Assembly: GCF_016909075.1 (NCBI RefSeq)
Contig: NZ_JAFBFC010000003.1
Span: 518,190 to 582,189, forward strand
Length of the DNA: 64,000 bases
From: Priestia iocasae
GTDB taxonomy: Bacteria > Bacillota > Bacilli > Bacillales > Bacillaceae_H
Direction: 5' to 3'
The notes under the pieces were generated by a model. The model was not told where the DNA came from. It saw nothing but the letters and a program-made list of their open reading frames with translations, and ran no database searches. Positions 8,853 to 18,621 of this stretch are shown in pieces. The position numbers were made by a program, and so were the translations under genes. Every line of letters begins with the position of its first letter. The stretch's first letter is position 1.

Positions 8853-9188
8853 TTACCACCAAACGATTGTCAAAAATGCTAATACTGTTAGTAGACCAAC
8901 AGCTAAGCCAGAATATAAGAACATGGCTGGCACATCATGACCTTTATGGTTCATATGCATAAAATAATAAAGTTGAAAAACAACCTGTACTACTGCAAGT
9001 AAGATAATGAACGGTACTGTAAACCAACCAGTAAAATCTTCATTATATACTGCAAAAAATGCTACAAGTGTTAAAAAGATCATCAGTGCAAATGAGATTA
9101 CTTGATATCTCATGTCTTCAGCATTTTTCTTTTTTCGATAAGCTAAGTCTACTTTTGGGTTACGTGAACTTGATTGATTTGTCGCCAT
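8853..9188 (-). CDS. ctaF: CtaF, cytochrome caa3 oxidase subunit IV
   Basis: 111 residues with three transmembrane helices (about 29-48, 56-77 and 88-110) and the conserved FQLYYFMHMNHKGH loop, typical of bacterial oxidase subunit IV (COX4_pro). It is the small accessory subunit of the proton-pumping terminal oxidase in the cell membrane. It starts four bases after the ctaE stop, the last gene of the ctaCDEF cluster, and is followed by a strong terminator. Confidence 0.92.
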   Translation of the reverse strand: MATNQSSSRNPKVDLAYRKKKNAEDMRYQVISFALMIFLTLVAFFAVYNEDFTGWFTVPFIILLAVVQVVFQLYYFMHMNHKGHDVPAMFLYSGLAVGLLTVLAFLTIVWW

Positions 9189-9192
9189 CAGA

Positions 9193-9813
9193 TTATCCCA
9201 CCATTCCCATTAAGTATACGACCGTAAAGATAAATACCCAAACTACGTCGATAAAGTGCCAATAAAGACTTGCTACATAAAACTTTGGAGCATTGTATAA
9301 ACTTAAACCACGTCTAAAGTTACGAATGATAATTGTACCAATCCATAGTAAACCAAATGCTACGTGAGCTCCATGCGTTCCAACTAATGTATAAAAGGCA
9401 GATCCAAACGCACTACTTGTAAATTTGTGTCCAAGGTGAATGTAATGATTAAACTCATAAATCTCTAAGATTAAAAATGAAAACCCTAGCAACCATGTAA
9501 TGATCATCCAAAGCTGCATTTTCTTAAAGTTGAAATTTTTCATATGATACATTGCATACACACTTGTTAATGAACTTGTTAAAAGTAACATTGTTGCCAC
9601 AAAAACGAGTGTAATGTCAAACAACTCTTGTGTTGTCGGACCACCAGCTGTTGAATCTTTTAATGCTAGATACGTTGCAAAAAGTGATGCGAATAAAACC
9701 GTTTCTCCACCGAGGAAAAGCCAAAAACCTAGAAATTTATTTTTACCTTCAAGGGTTGCTTTTTCAGGCGATGCAGGAAACGTTTCAGGCGTTAGTTTCT
9801 GTTCAGCTGCCAT
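9193..9813 (-). CDS. ctaE: CtaE, cytochrome caa3 oxidase subunit III
   Basis: 206 residues, five transmembrane helices, with the subunit III signatures LGFWLFLGGETVLFASLFAT and VGTHGAHVAFGLLW and the C-terminal YWHFIDVVWVFIFTVVYL. Subunit III supports proton entry and stability of subunit I. The ATG overlaps the ctaD stop by one base (TAATG), indicating translational coupling in the ctaCDEF cluster. Confidence 0.95.
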   Translation of the reverse strand: MAAEQKLTPETFPASPEKATLEGKNKFLGFWLFLGGETVLFASLFATYLALKDSTAGGPTTQELFDITLVFVATMLLLTSSLTSVYAMYHMKNFNFKKMQLWMIITWLLGFSFLILEIYEFNHYIHLGHKFTSSAFGSAFYTLVGTHGAHVAFGLLWIGTIIIRNFRRGLSLYNAPKFYVASLYWHFIDVVWVFIFTVVYLMGMVG

Positions 9814-11681
9814 TATGCATTCGCCCCCTTATCATCATCATTTAATATATCTTCTTTATGAATATGATAACCATGATCATCAATCCATGAACGGAAGAAC
9901 ATTGAAATAAATGTAATTGCTAAACCTGCAATACCAACCACATCACCCCAGCCATGATCATTGCGATACATGAATCCAAATGCGGCTACAAATAAGCCAA
10001 CAGAAATCATAAATGGAATGAATGAACCGTTTGGCATATGAATGTCACCAACAGGTTCAGCTGGAGTCATTCCTTTTTTACCTTCCATTTTCTCTACCCA
10101 TAAAGCATCTAACCCACGTACAAGTGGAGTTTGTTTAAAGTTATACTCTAATGGTGGTGATGCAACAGCCCACTCAAGTGTACGTCCATCTTCCCAAGCA
10201 TCTCCAGCAGCTTTCTTTCCATTGATGCTTGTTTTTACTACGTTAATAAGAAGAACGATTGTAGCTACAGCCATGAATGCTGCACCAATTGAACTAATTA
10301 AGTTTCCTGTTTCTAATCCTTGCCCAGGCAAGAACTTCCAAATACGACGTGGCATTCCCATTAATCCTAAGAAATGCTGAATAAAGAATGTTAAATGGAA
10401 GCCGGTAAAGAATAACCAGAAGGTAACTTTACCAAGTGTTTCATCTAACATACGACCAAACATTTTTGGCCACCAGTACGTCACACCTGCTAACAGTGCA
10501 AATACTACCCCACCTACGATTACATAGTGGAAGTGAGCAACTACGAAATAAGAATCATGGAATTGATAATCCGCAGGAGCTGCTGCGTTCATAATTCCTG
10601 TTACCCCACCCATTACGAAAGATGGGATGAATGCTACAGCATATAACATTGGAACTGTAAACTTAATGCTACCGCCCCATAGTGTTAATAACCAGTTAAA
10701 GATTTTAATCCCTGTAGGAACAGCGATTGCCATTGTAGCTACAGCGAAAATGGCATTAGCAATTGGACCTAAACCAGTTGTAAACATGTGGTGAGCCCAT
10801 ACCATGAATCCTAGGAATCCAATTAATACTGTTGCGAATACCATTGAAGAATAACCGAACAGTCTTTTTCTTGAAAATGTTGATAAGATTTCAGAGAAAA
10901 TACCGAACGCTGGAAGTACTAATATGTATACTTCAGGATGTCCGAAAATCCAGAATAAATGCTCCCATATAATTGTGTTACCACCCATTGTAGGGTCAAA
11001 GAAATTTGCACCAAATAAACGATCAAAAATCATTAAGAATAATCCTACCGTTAATGGTGGGAACGCAAATAGAATAAGAGCTGATGCTACAAATGTTGAC
11101 CAAGTAAACAACGGCATACGCATGTAAGTCATACCAGGTGCACGCATATTAATAATTGTTACAAGGAAGTTGATACCACCAATTAATGTTCCTGCACCGG
11201 AAATCTGTAGTCCTAGTGCATAAAAGTCAATTCCATGACCAGGAGAAGCTAATGATAAAGATGCATAAGATGTCCATCCTGCATCAGGAGCTCCACCTAA
11301 AAACCAACTTAAGTTTAAGAAAATTCCACCTGCAAAGAATAACCAAAAACCTAATGAATTTAAGAATGGAAACGCAACGTCACGTGCTCCTATTTGCAGA
11401 GGTACAACCGCATTCATTAATGCAAATAAAAGCGGCATGGCTGCTAGGAAGATCATCGTCGTTCCGTGCATTGTTAAAATTTCATTATAAAGACCAGCAC
11501 TAACAAAATCGTTATCTGGCACCGCAAGTTGAATACGAATAAATAAAGCCTCTATACCACCTACAAGGAAGAAAAATCCACCTGATATTAAATAAAGAAT
11601 GGCAATTTTCTTATGGTCTACAGTTGTAAGGTAATCCCACAATGTAGCTCCAATGCCTTGTTTCTGAGATTGCGTACTCAC
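9813..11681 (-). CDS. ctaD: CtaD, cytochrome caa3 oxidase subunit I
   Basis: 622 residues, the normal length for the Bacillus enzyme. It carries the heme a, heme a3 and CuB centre: the HGTTMIFLAAMP helix near residue 71, the HPEVYILVLPAFG helix with the CuB histidine and the cross-linking tyrosine, WAHHMFTTG with paired CuB histidines, and HDSYFVVAHFHYVI with heme a3/a ligands. All look intact. It reduces O2 to water and pumps protons. Translation starts at GTG after GGGAGG. Activity needs heme A, which matters because the local ctaB is broken. Confidence 0.97.
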   Translation of the reverse strand: MSTQSQKQGIGATLWDYLTTVDHKKIAILYLISGGFFFLVGGIEALFIRIQLAVPDNDFVSAGLYNEILTMHGTTMIFLAAMPLLFALMNAVVPLQIGARDVAFPFLNSLGFWLFFAGGIFLNLSWFLGGAPDAGWTSYASLSLASPGHGIDFYALGLQISGAGTLIGGINFLVTIINMRAPGMTYMRMPLFTWSTFVASALILFAFPPLTVGLFLMIFDRLFGANFFDPTMGGNTIIWEHLFWIFGHPEVYILVLPAFGIFSEILSTFSRKRLFGYSSMVFATVLIGFLGFMVWAHHMFTTGLGPIANAIFAVATMAIAVPTGIKIFNWLLTLWGGSIKFTVPMLYAVAFIPSFVMGGVTGIMNAAAPADYQFHDSYFVVAHFHYVIVGGVVFALLAGVTYWWPKMFGRMLDETLGKVTFWLFFTGFHLTFFIQHFLGLMGMPRRIWKFLPGQGLETGNLISSIGAAFMAVATIVLLINVVKTSINGKKAAGDAWEDGRTLEWAVASPPLEYNFKQTPLVRGLDALWVEKMEGKKGMTPAEPVGDIHMPNGSFIPFMISVGLFVAAFGFMYRNDHGWGDVVGIAGLAITFISMFFRSWIDDHGYHIHKEDILNDDDKGANA

Positions 11682-11725
11682 GGCTTAACCTCCCTTTCTA
11701 TAAATCTCGAAAAGCTATTCGAGAA

Positions 11726-12781
11726 TTATTTCTCTTTTAGACCTTTTAAATATTCTGTTAATTGATTTAACTCTTCATCGCTTAATTCAGGATATGTACC
11801 CGTCATTTTGTTACCTGGTTTTAATGTCTCAGGATCTTTTAACCACTGTTTTAGGTTTTCATCATTATGATCTAAAATACCAGCAATCTTTTCACGATCA
11901 GCAAAGCCAGCTAAGTTTGGCGCTTGACGAGCTTGCTCTGGACGACCATCTTGTGCTTCAACAGCGTGACAGCCAATACAGCTTTGGTTAAAGATTTCTT
12001 CACCAGCTTGTGCAGTTTCTGTTGCCACTTCTGGTTTAACATCTTTAAGGTTTGCTACCCAAGCATCATATTCTTCTTGAGGAAGCGCTCGCACTTTAAA
12101 GTCCATTAAAGCATGTGAAGGGCCACATAGCTCTGCACATTTACCATAGAACACACCACCAGCTTCTTCCGATTTTTCAGAATCAAATACTAACCAGAAT
12201 TTGTTTTCATTATCTGTGTTCGTATCAAGCTTTCCACCTACTGATGGGATCCAGAATGAGTGCTTAACATCAGATGCTTTTACATTGAAGTACACTTTTT
12301 GATCGGTTGGAACAACTAAATCTTGTGACGTGATAATTCCTTCATTTGGATATTCAAACTCCCACCAGTAAAGGTTTGCACGCACATTTACAACCATCGC
12401 GTCTTCTTTTTCCATCCCTTTTACATCAGCCAACTTGAATGTATCAATGACTGTTGGAACTGTTAAGATAATTAGTAGCAAGATTGGAATAACAGTCCAA
12501 ATAATTTCTAATTTGTGACTTCCTTCTACTTGTTTTGGAATCACATCTTCTTCGCCTTTACGACGACGGAAGCGCACGACTACATAAACGAAGATAATGG
12601 AAACGACAATAATTACAAGTACCATTATCGCAGTACTTAACAGCATGAGTGAGTACTGCATGTCTGCTACTTCACCAGCTGGTTGCAGCGTTGATAAGAA
12701 CGGTTTACCACATCCAGCCAATAAAAGCGCTATCATGCTAAACAACGACAATACGCGCCACTTTGGTAGCCATTTTTTCAT
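11726..12781 (-). CDS. ctaC: CtaC, cytochrome caa3 oxidase subunit II with fused cytochrome c
   Basis: 351 residues. A lipoprotein signal ends at Cys24 (LLAGC), two transmembrane helices follow, then the CuA domain with CAELCGPSH ligands (about 214-222), then a C-terminal cytochrome c domain with the CIGCH heme-binding site (about 268-272) and a distal methionine in the NKMTG region. This fusion defines a caa3-type oxidase that takes electrons from cytochrome c. The ATG follows AGAGGGG. First gene of ctaCDEF; the ctaB remnant lies directly upstream. Confidence 0.96.
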   Translation of the reverse strand: MKKWLPKWRVLSLFSMIALLLAGCGKPFLSTLQPAGEVADMQYSLMLLSTAIMVLVIIVVSIIFVYVVVRFRRRKGEEDVIPKQVEGSHKLEIIWTVIPILLLIILTVPTVIDTFKLADVKGMEKEDAMVVNVRANLYWWEFEYPNEGIITSQDLVVPTDQKVYFNVKASDVKHSFWIPSVGGKLDTNTDNENKFWLVFDSEKSEEAGGVFYGKCAELCGPSHALMDFKVRALPQEEYDAWVANLKDVKPEVATETAQAGEEIFNQSCIGCHAVEAQDGRPEQARQAPNLAGFADREKIAGILDHNDENLKQWLKDPETLKPGNKMTGTYPELSDEELNQLTEYLKGLKEK

Positions 12782-12891
12782 AGCTTATTCAAACCCCTCT
12801 TTCATTGATGTAATTTCACCGCCTATGCTCTTATACATAGACCATGAAACATGCAATTCCTTCTATATAAATTCTAATTAGAAGAAACACC

Positions 12892-13500
12892 CTATATTAA
12901 AGTAACAACAACCATCGCACTAAACAAAACTGTTACGTAGTTTAACGAATAAATAAACATTAAACTTGCCCATTTTATATCCTCTACTTTTCTGTACTTA
13001 AAAAATTAAAGCGCTAACCAGCCAATATTCAAAGCTTTTAACGATAAGAAAAGAAGTCTAAGGTATGAAGATAAAATGGCAATATCGAAATGCCTGCTGC
13101 GCGATATTCTTCACTTCTTCTCATGACTAACGCTAAGAAGTGAGATAGTTGCCAAATAAACATAAGTAAACTAATAGCCAAGCACTAATTTAAAAATCAT
13201 CATCAACTGCAGTTCATTCAGTTAGTGAAGCTGCACTTGATACACTATCTATGTATAGTGTTTAGTGTATATTGACGCTTAGAGCACATTGTAGAAAGAA
13301 ATATGTATGCAACAATACCTATTAAACTAATAATAGTTGCTGTTACAGACGTGATCATAAGCATTAATAACCCGATTAAAACAAACCCCACTCCCATTAG
13401 TAAGAAGTCATAGGATGAAATGAACCTGTTACCACAGGTATTTGCCTTGGTGTTTTCATTGTCTTTCAAGTAATCCACATATTATTACCAAAAAGATGAA
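12892..13500 (-). pseudogene. ctaB: Decayed ctaB (protoheme IX farnesyltransferase / heme O synthase)
   Basis: Between ctaC and ctaA, where ctaB normally lies, minus-strand frames hold pieces of heme O synthase in the right order. MKTPRQIPVVTGSFHP (ending at 13459) resembles the MERTKVRPTVTG region. GVGFVLIGLLMLMITSVTAT and SKRQYTLNT follow in another frame (13245-13478). SVSSAASL and TAV come next. [16 protein letters not shown] and [13 protein letters not shown] lie in a further frame (13038-13163). [16 protein letters not shown] with the C-terminal VVVTLI ends at TAG (12892-12894). At least three frameshifts, internal stops, an internal deletion and loss of about 80 N-terminal residues make it non-functional. 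Comparison is with the B. subtilis CtaB sequence as I remember it. Confidence 0.88.
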
Positions 13501-13891
13501 ACAACTACTCATATTACCATATTTAGTGAGGAATTTGTATTCTGTTTTTCAATATAAGGAATTGAATGCGTTTCCACACAAAATAGAGCGAAAAATATAA
13601 TTCCAAAAAATAACTTATATTGTATATTAGAACATGTTTCTCCTGTCTATTAAAACACATTTTTCGGCAATTTTGTGAAAAAAATATGAAAAATATATGG
13701 ATTTTTTTTGTCACATTGCTTAATTGTTATTCTCTCACTTGATTCTTCTATATAATTAACAATAGAATGAATAAGTGCTTGTTGTAAACAATGTTTGTGT
13801 AGTGTTTATTAAAGTTCACACAACCTTATTATCGACATTTTCTACTCTTTTTGATTGTTTTTCTTTTCACTATCATAACATATGGATTTCC

Positions 13892-13953
13892 TTTTCACTG
13901 TAAAATCAGTGAAAAATTTTCCTATAAAAACATTTTCTTTCCTGATTTCACTG
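13892..13953. promoter_or_regulatory. Repeated TTTCACTG element upstream of ctaA
   Basis: TTTTCACTG (13892-13900) and its exact inverse CAGTGAAAA (13907-13915) form a dyad with a 6-base spacer. A third copy, TTTCACTG, lies at 13946-13953 and overlaps the likely -35 of ctaA; a weaker copy TTTTCACTA lies at 13864-13872. The arrangement looks like an operator; I do not recognise the regulator. Confidence 0.5.
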
Positions 13954-13976
13954 TTTCATATTTTTACTGATATAAT
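13947..13976 (+). promoter_or_regulatory. Candidate ctaA promoter
   Basis: TTCACT (13947-13952) and a perfect TATAAT (13971-13976) spaced by 18 bases, 35-63 bases ahead of the possible ctaA starts. Confidence 0.5.
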
Positions 13977-14038
13977 ATTAAATAGAGATTTTGGAAAGTA
14001 ATTATTTATCAATGATTAGATTTAGGACGGTGAGTAGT

Positions 14039-14971
14039 TTGCGAAGTGGATTAAAGTGGCTTTCTGTAGCCTCAACAATAGTTATGCTATTAGTGTTATT
14101 AGGTGGTGCACTCGTTACAAAAACAGAATCAGGAGCTGGGTGTGGAGATTCTTGGCCTTTATGTCATGGAGAATTGATTCCTAGTAACATTACTCCTGAA
14201 CTCGTAATAGAGTTAAGTCACCGTGTTGTGTCTGGAGGAGCGGGTATTTTAATTTTAGCTCTTTCAGTGTGGTCTTGGCTTGCACTTGGACATGTACGTG
14301 AAGTAAAGCCTTTAGCTCTTATTTCATTTTTCTTTCTTGTTTTACAAGGTTTAATCGGTGCTGCAGCCGTTATGTGGGGACAATCTGATGCTGTATTAGC
14401 TCTTCATTTTGGTATATCGCTTGTGTCATTTGCATCCGTACTATTATTAACACTGATTATCTTTGAAGTTGATCAAAAGTTTGACGCAACATCTGTCAAA
14501 ATTGCACCTAGAATGAAGTTTCATATTTACGGTATTATTCTGTATAGTTACCTTGTTGTTTACACAGGTGCATTGGTTCGACATACAAATGCTAGTCTCG
14601 CTTGTCCTTCTTGGCCATTATGTTCAAGAGCGGGCTTACCTACTCAAATGCACGAATGGATTCAGATGGGACATCGTTTTGCTGCTGGTTTAATTTTTGT
14701 TTGGGTTTTAATCGCCTTTATTCACGCATTTAAACATTATCGAAATCAAAGAGCAATTTACTATGGATGGATGATTGCTTTAATCTTAGTATCACTGCAA
14801 GTTATTTCTGGTGCACTTGTTGTATTTACAAAGCTAAACTTATTTATCGCTCTTGGACATGCTTTATTTATTTCTTGTCTTTTTGGAGTGTTAAGTTACT
14901 TGGCGCTAATGGCGACGCGTAGCAAGTATAACGAAGGAAAGATTGATCACAATCATACTATCTCTAAATAA
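14039..14971 (+). CDS. ctaA: CtaA, heme A synthase
   Basis: About 310 residues with eight transmembrane helices in two homologous halves. Conserved heme-ligand histidines are present in ELSHRVVSG and LHFGISL (first half) and MGHRFAAG and LGHALF (second half). Cysteine pairs lie in the outer loops, CGDSWPLC and CPSWPLC, as in B. subtilis CtaA. It oxidises the C8 methyl of heme O to give heme A for the caa3 oxidase. I favour TTG 14039 because GGTGAG lies just upstream and the length matches the family; ATG 14012 is an alternative. Divergent from the cta cluster, as usual. Confidence 0.93.
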   Translation: MRSGLKWLSVASTIVMLLVLLGGALVTKTESGAGCGDSWPLCHGELIPSNITPELVIELSHRVVSGGAGILILALSVWSWLALGHVREVKPLALISFFFLVLQGLIGAAAVMWGQSDAVLALHFGISLVSFASVLLLTLIIFEVDQKFDATSVKIAPRMKFHIYGIILYSYLVVYTGALVRHTNASLACPSWPLCSRAGLPTQMHEWIQMGHRFAAGLIFVWVLIAFIHAFKHYRNQRAIYYGWMIALILVSLQVISGALVVFTKLNLFIALGHALFISCLFGVLSYLALMATRSKYNEGKIDHNHTISK

Positions 14972-15008
14972 AAAAAACGAGAAAGGCATTGCCTTTCTCG
15001 TTTTTTAT
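14970..15008. terminator. Bidirectional terminator between ctaA and pycA
   Basis: A near-perfect stem AACGAGAAAGGCA with short loop and long A and T runs on either side, between two convergent genes. Confidence 0.92.
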
Positions 15009-18000
15009 TTAAGACTTTGTCACTTCAATTAATAAGTCTCCTGGTTGAATTGATTCTCCATTCGATACATGGATATCTTTTACAATCCCTTCGAACGGCG
15101 CTTGAACTGTTGTTTCCATTTTCATTGCTTCTGTAATCATCAAATGATCACCCTTAGACACCTTTTCACCTTTTTCTACAAGTACTTTAATAACAGTACC
15201 AGGCATAGAGGCACCAATGTGGCTCTCATTTCCTTTATCAGCCTTTACCTTTGCTGAAACAGTCGTCTTGATGCTTTCATCTTTAATCACCACTTCACGA
15301 GGTTGTCCATTTAGCTCAAAGTATACTGTTCGCGTTCCATCTGCTTGTGGTTGACCAATTGATAAAAGTTTGACAATTAATGTCTTTCCTTTCTCAATCT
15401 CAATTTCCACTTCTTCACCTAAACGCATTCCATATAAGAACGTAGGTGTATCTAAAACTGAGATATTTCCATACATCTCTACTGCTTTATTGTAGTCCAT
15501 GAATACTTTTGGATATAAAGCATAAGCAAGTGCATCGAAGCTTGTTACCTGACGATTTAACGAATGGAATAATGTTTCTTTTACCTCGTTAAAGTCAACA
15601 GATTCAAGTAATTCGCCTGGTCGTACTGTAAGAGGCTCTCTTCCTTTTAAGATGATACGTTGCAGCTCTTTAGGGAAACCTCCATGTGGTTGTCCTAAGT
15701 ATCCTTCAAAGAGCTCAATTACAGAGTCTGGGAAGTCTAACGTTTCACCACGATCATAAATATCATCTTCTGTTAAATTATTTTGAACCATAAATAAAGC
15801 CATATCTCCTACCACTTTGGAAGAAGGAGTTACTTTTACAATATCGCCAAATAACTCGTTCACACGTGAATACATATCTTTTACTTCATCCCAACGCTCG
15901 CCTAGCCCTACTGCTTTCGCTTGCTGCTGTAGGTTGCTATATTGACCACCTGGCATTTCATGAACGTATACCTCTGTATGAGGTGAATTCATTCCACTTT
16001 CAAAATCTTGATAGTACTTACGCACGTCTTCCCAATAGTGAGAAAGTTGCTCTAATGCTTTAATATCAATGTTTGGTTTGCGGTCCGTGCCCTCTAATGC
16101 ATAATACAATGAGTTTGCACTTGGCTGTGATGTAAGACCAGCCATTGAGCTAACGGCAACATCTACAATATCAACACCTGCTTCAATTGCTTTTGCATAG
16201 GTGAAGAGACCATTTCCGCTTGTATCATGTGTATGCAAGTGAATAGGAATATCGACTGTCTCTTTTAATGCTGAGATCAAATCGTAAGCTGCTTGTGGTT
16301 TTAATAAGCCAGCCATATCTTTAATTCCTAATACATGTGCACCAGACTCTTCTAATTCTTTTGCAAGCTGTGTATAGTATGTTAAATCATACTTACGGCG
16401 AGTCGGATCTAAAATATCACCCGTATAGCACATAGCCGCTTCTGCAATCTTATTTTGCTGACGTACAGAATCAATTGCAAGCGTCATCCCTTTCACCCAG
16501 TTAAGGCTATCAAAGATTCGGAATACATCTATTCCTGCTAATGCTGATTTTTCAACAAACTGCTTAATAACGTTATCAGGATAGTTTTTATATCCAACAG
16601 CATTCGATGCGCGTAGTAACATCTGGAATAATACATTTGGTGATTGTTCACGTAACGTTAATAAACGATCCCATGGGTCTTCCTTTAAGAAACGATATGA
16701 AACATCAAATGTCGCTCCTCCCCACATTTCCATCGAGAACAAGTTCGGTAGTAAACGTGCGGTTGGGTTTGCAATTTTCTCTAAATCATGTGTACGAACA
16801 CGTGTCGCCAACAACGATTGATGACCATCTCGGAACGTTGTATCTGTTAGTAATACTTCATTTTGGTCCTTGATCCACTTCACTAATCCTTCTGGACCTT
16901 GTTTATCTAATATTTGTTTTGTACCTTCAGGCATTTTTTCAGCTAGATTTACTGCTGGGATACGAGGTTTTGTAAGCACAGGCTTTTTCTTTTTCGTGAT
17001 GCCAGGGAAACCATTAATTGTAACATCCCCAATATAAGTAAGCATTTTTGTACCACGGTCTTTACGCTTTGGAAAAACAAATAATTCTGGTGAAGTATCA
17101 ATGAATGATGTATCGTATTGGCCTGTTAAAAACTTTTCATGCTTTACGACATTTTCAAGGAATGGAATATTGGTTTTAATTCCACGAATACGAAACTCTT
17201 TTAAGTTACGCACCATTTTTGATGCAGCTTGATCAAATGTTAAAGCCCATGTTGTAACCTTTACAAGTAAAGAATCATAATACGGCGTAATAACGGCTCC
17301 TTGGAAGCTGTTTCCTGTATCTAAACGAACGCCAAATCCTCCACCAGAACGATAAGCCATAATCTTCCCCGTGTCTGGCATAAAGTTATTTAATGGGTCT
17401 TCTGTTGTTACACGCGATTGAATAGCATAGCCATGTAAATGAATGTCTTCTTGTTTTGGAATTGCCACTTCTTTACTGTGAAGGCCAAATCCATCTGCAA
17501 TTAAAATTTGCGACTGTACAATGTCTACGCCTGTAATCATCTCTGTAATCGTATGTTCAACTTGAACACGCGGATTTACTTCAATAAAATAAAATTTATT
17601 TTCAGCAACTAAAAATTCCACTGTTCCTGCATTTATGTATTCAACATTTTCCATTAATGCAACGGCAGCTTCACAAATTCGATCTCGAAGATCAGGATCT
17701 AATGATAAACTCGGTGCTACTTCTACTACTTTTTGATGACGACGTTGTACGGAACAATCACGCTCATATAAATGAACAATATGACCTTGCTGATCACCTA
17801 ATATTTGAATTTCAATATGTTTTGGATTTTCAACAAATTTTTCAACATATACGTCATCACTACCGAATGCTGCTTTAGCTTCTGAACGTGCACGTTCATA
17901 TGCTTCTTTTAATCCTGCTTTATTACGAACGATACGCATTCCACGACCACCGCCACCAAGGGCTGCTTTAATCATCAATGGATAGCCGTGTTCTTGACCA

Positions 18001-18461
18001 AATTGTTCTGCTTCTTCTAATCCACTAATAGGACCGTCTGTTCCTGGAATAACAGGAATATTTGCTTCTATAGCTTGATGACGTGCTTTAACTTTATCAC
18101 CAAACATATCAAGATGCTTTGACTTTGGTCCAATGAAAACAATTCCTTCTTCTTCACAACGTTTTGCAAATTGGATATTTTCTGACAAAAATCCGTAGCC
18201 TGGATGAATAGCATCGATTCCATGTGACTTTGCAATCGTGATGATTCCTTCAATATCTAAATAAGCATCAATTGGTTTCTTACCCTCACCGACTAAATAC
18301 GCTTCATCCGCTTTATAACGGTGATATGAACCTGCATCTTCTTTTGAATAGATAGCAACTGTACGAATATTTAATTCTGTACAAGCGCGAAAAACACGAA
18401 TCGCAATTTCCCCTCTATTTGCAACTAACACTTTTTTTATGTTTTTAGTTACAAGACTCAT
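15009..18461 (-). CDS. pycA: Pyruvate carboxylase
   Basis: 1150 residues, the full single-chain enzyme. Biotin carboxylase ATP-grasp domain first (about 8-460, with GGGGRGMR and FIEVNPRVQVEHT), then the carboxyltransferase TIM barrel (about 530-800, starting LLTDTTFRDGHQS), and a C-terminal biotinyl domain with the biotinylation lysine in EAMKMET. It converts pyruvate and bicarbonate to oxaloacetate with ATP, refilling the citrate cycle. The ATG follows GAGGAGAG. In B. subtilis PycA is a partner of the c-di-AMP receptor DarB, also encoded here (59689-60138). Confidence 0.98.
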   Translation of the reverse strand: MSLVTKNIKKVLVANRGEIAIRVFRACTELNIRTVAIYSKEDAGSYHRYKADEAYLVGEGKKPIDAYLDIEGIITIAKSHGIDAIHPGYGFLSENIQFAKRCEEEGIVFIGPKSKHLDMFGDKVKARHQAIEANIPVIPGTDGPISGLEEAEQFGQEHGYPLMIKAALGGGGRGMRIVRNKAGLKEAYERARSEAKAAFGSDDVYVEKFVENPKHIEIQILGDQQGHIVHLYERDCSVQRRHQKVVEVAPSLSLDPDLRDRICEAAVALMENVEYINAGTVEFLVAENKFYFIEVNPRVQVEHTITEMITGVDIVQSQILIADGFGLHSKEVAIPKQEDIHLHGYAIQSRVTTEDPLNNFMPDTGKIMAYRSGGGFGVRLDTGNSFQGAVITPYYDSLLVKVTTWALTFDQAASKMVRNLKEFRIRGIKTNIPFLENVVKHEKFLTGQYDTSFIDTSPELFVFPKRKDRGTKMLTYIGDVTINGFPGITKKKKPVLTKPRIPAVNLAEKMPEGTKQILDKQGPEGLVKWIKDQNEVLLTDTTFRDGHQSLLATRVRTHDLEKIANPTARLLPNLFSMEMWGGATFDVSYRFLKEDPWDRLLTLREQSPNVLFQMLLRASNAVGYKNYPDNVIKQFVEKSALAGIDVFRIFDSLNWVKGMTLAIDSVRQQNKIAEAAMCYTGDILDPTRRKYDLTYYTQLAKELEESGAHVLGIKDMAGLLKPQAAYDLISALKETVDIPIHLHTHDTSGNGLFTYAKAIEAGVDIVDVAVSSMAGLTSQPSANSLYYALEGTDRKPNIDIKALEQLSHYWEDVRKYYQDFESGMNSPHTEVYVHEMPGGQYSNLQQQAKAVGLGERWDEVKDMYSRVNELFGDIVKVTPSSKVVGDMALFMVQNNLTEDDIYDRGETLDFPDSVIELFEGYLGQPHGGFPKELQRIILKGREPLTVRPGELLESVDFNEVKETLFHSLNRQVTSFDALAYALYPKVFMDYNKAVEMYGNISVLDTPTFLYGMRLGEEVEIEIEKGKTLIVKLLSIGQPQADGTRTVYFELNGQPREVVIKDESIKTTVSAKVKADKGNESHIGASMPGTVIKVLVEKGEKVSKGDHLMITEAMKMETTVQAPFEGIVKDIHVSNGESIQPGDLLIEVTKS

Positions 18462-18621
18462 GTTGTATCTCTCCTCTCGAATTTCGTATTTACTCTTAAC
18501 TTGCTCATACCTTCACAGAATACGTGAGTGATAAAAGAGAGCAATTGGTTATATAGAAAGCTAGAGGCAACAAAATGAAGCAGTACCTACCTTTTATTAC
18601 CTCCAACATCTTTCAAAGAAT

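Larger units (their letters stand above)
13531..14038. other. AT-rich intergenic region between the ctaB remnant and ctaA
   Basis: About 500 bases with no convincing gene; the 63-residue frame at 13523-13714 has no ribosome binding site and a low-complexity product. It contains the ctaA promoter elements and a TTTGTGAAA at 13672-13680 that resembles the ResD consensus, which I regard only as a suggestion. Confidence 0.5.

Noticed and set aside
10042..10380. 112-codon and similar long antisense frames inside ctaD, pycA, typA and rnjA
   Set aside because: They mirror the strong codon use of the genes on the opposite strand and have no start signals or similarity.
13523..13714. 63-codon minus-strand frame upstream of the ctaB remnant
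   Set aside because: Low-complexity, Phe/Lys-rich product, no ribosome binding site; it does not align with the lost N-terminus of CtaB.
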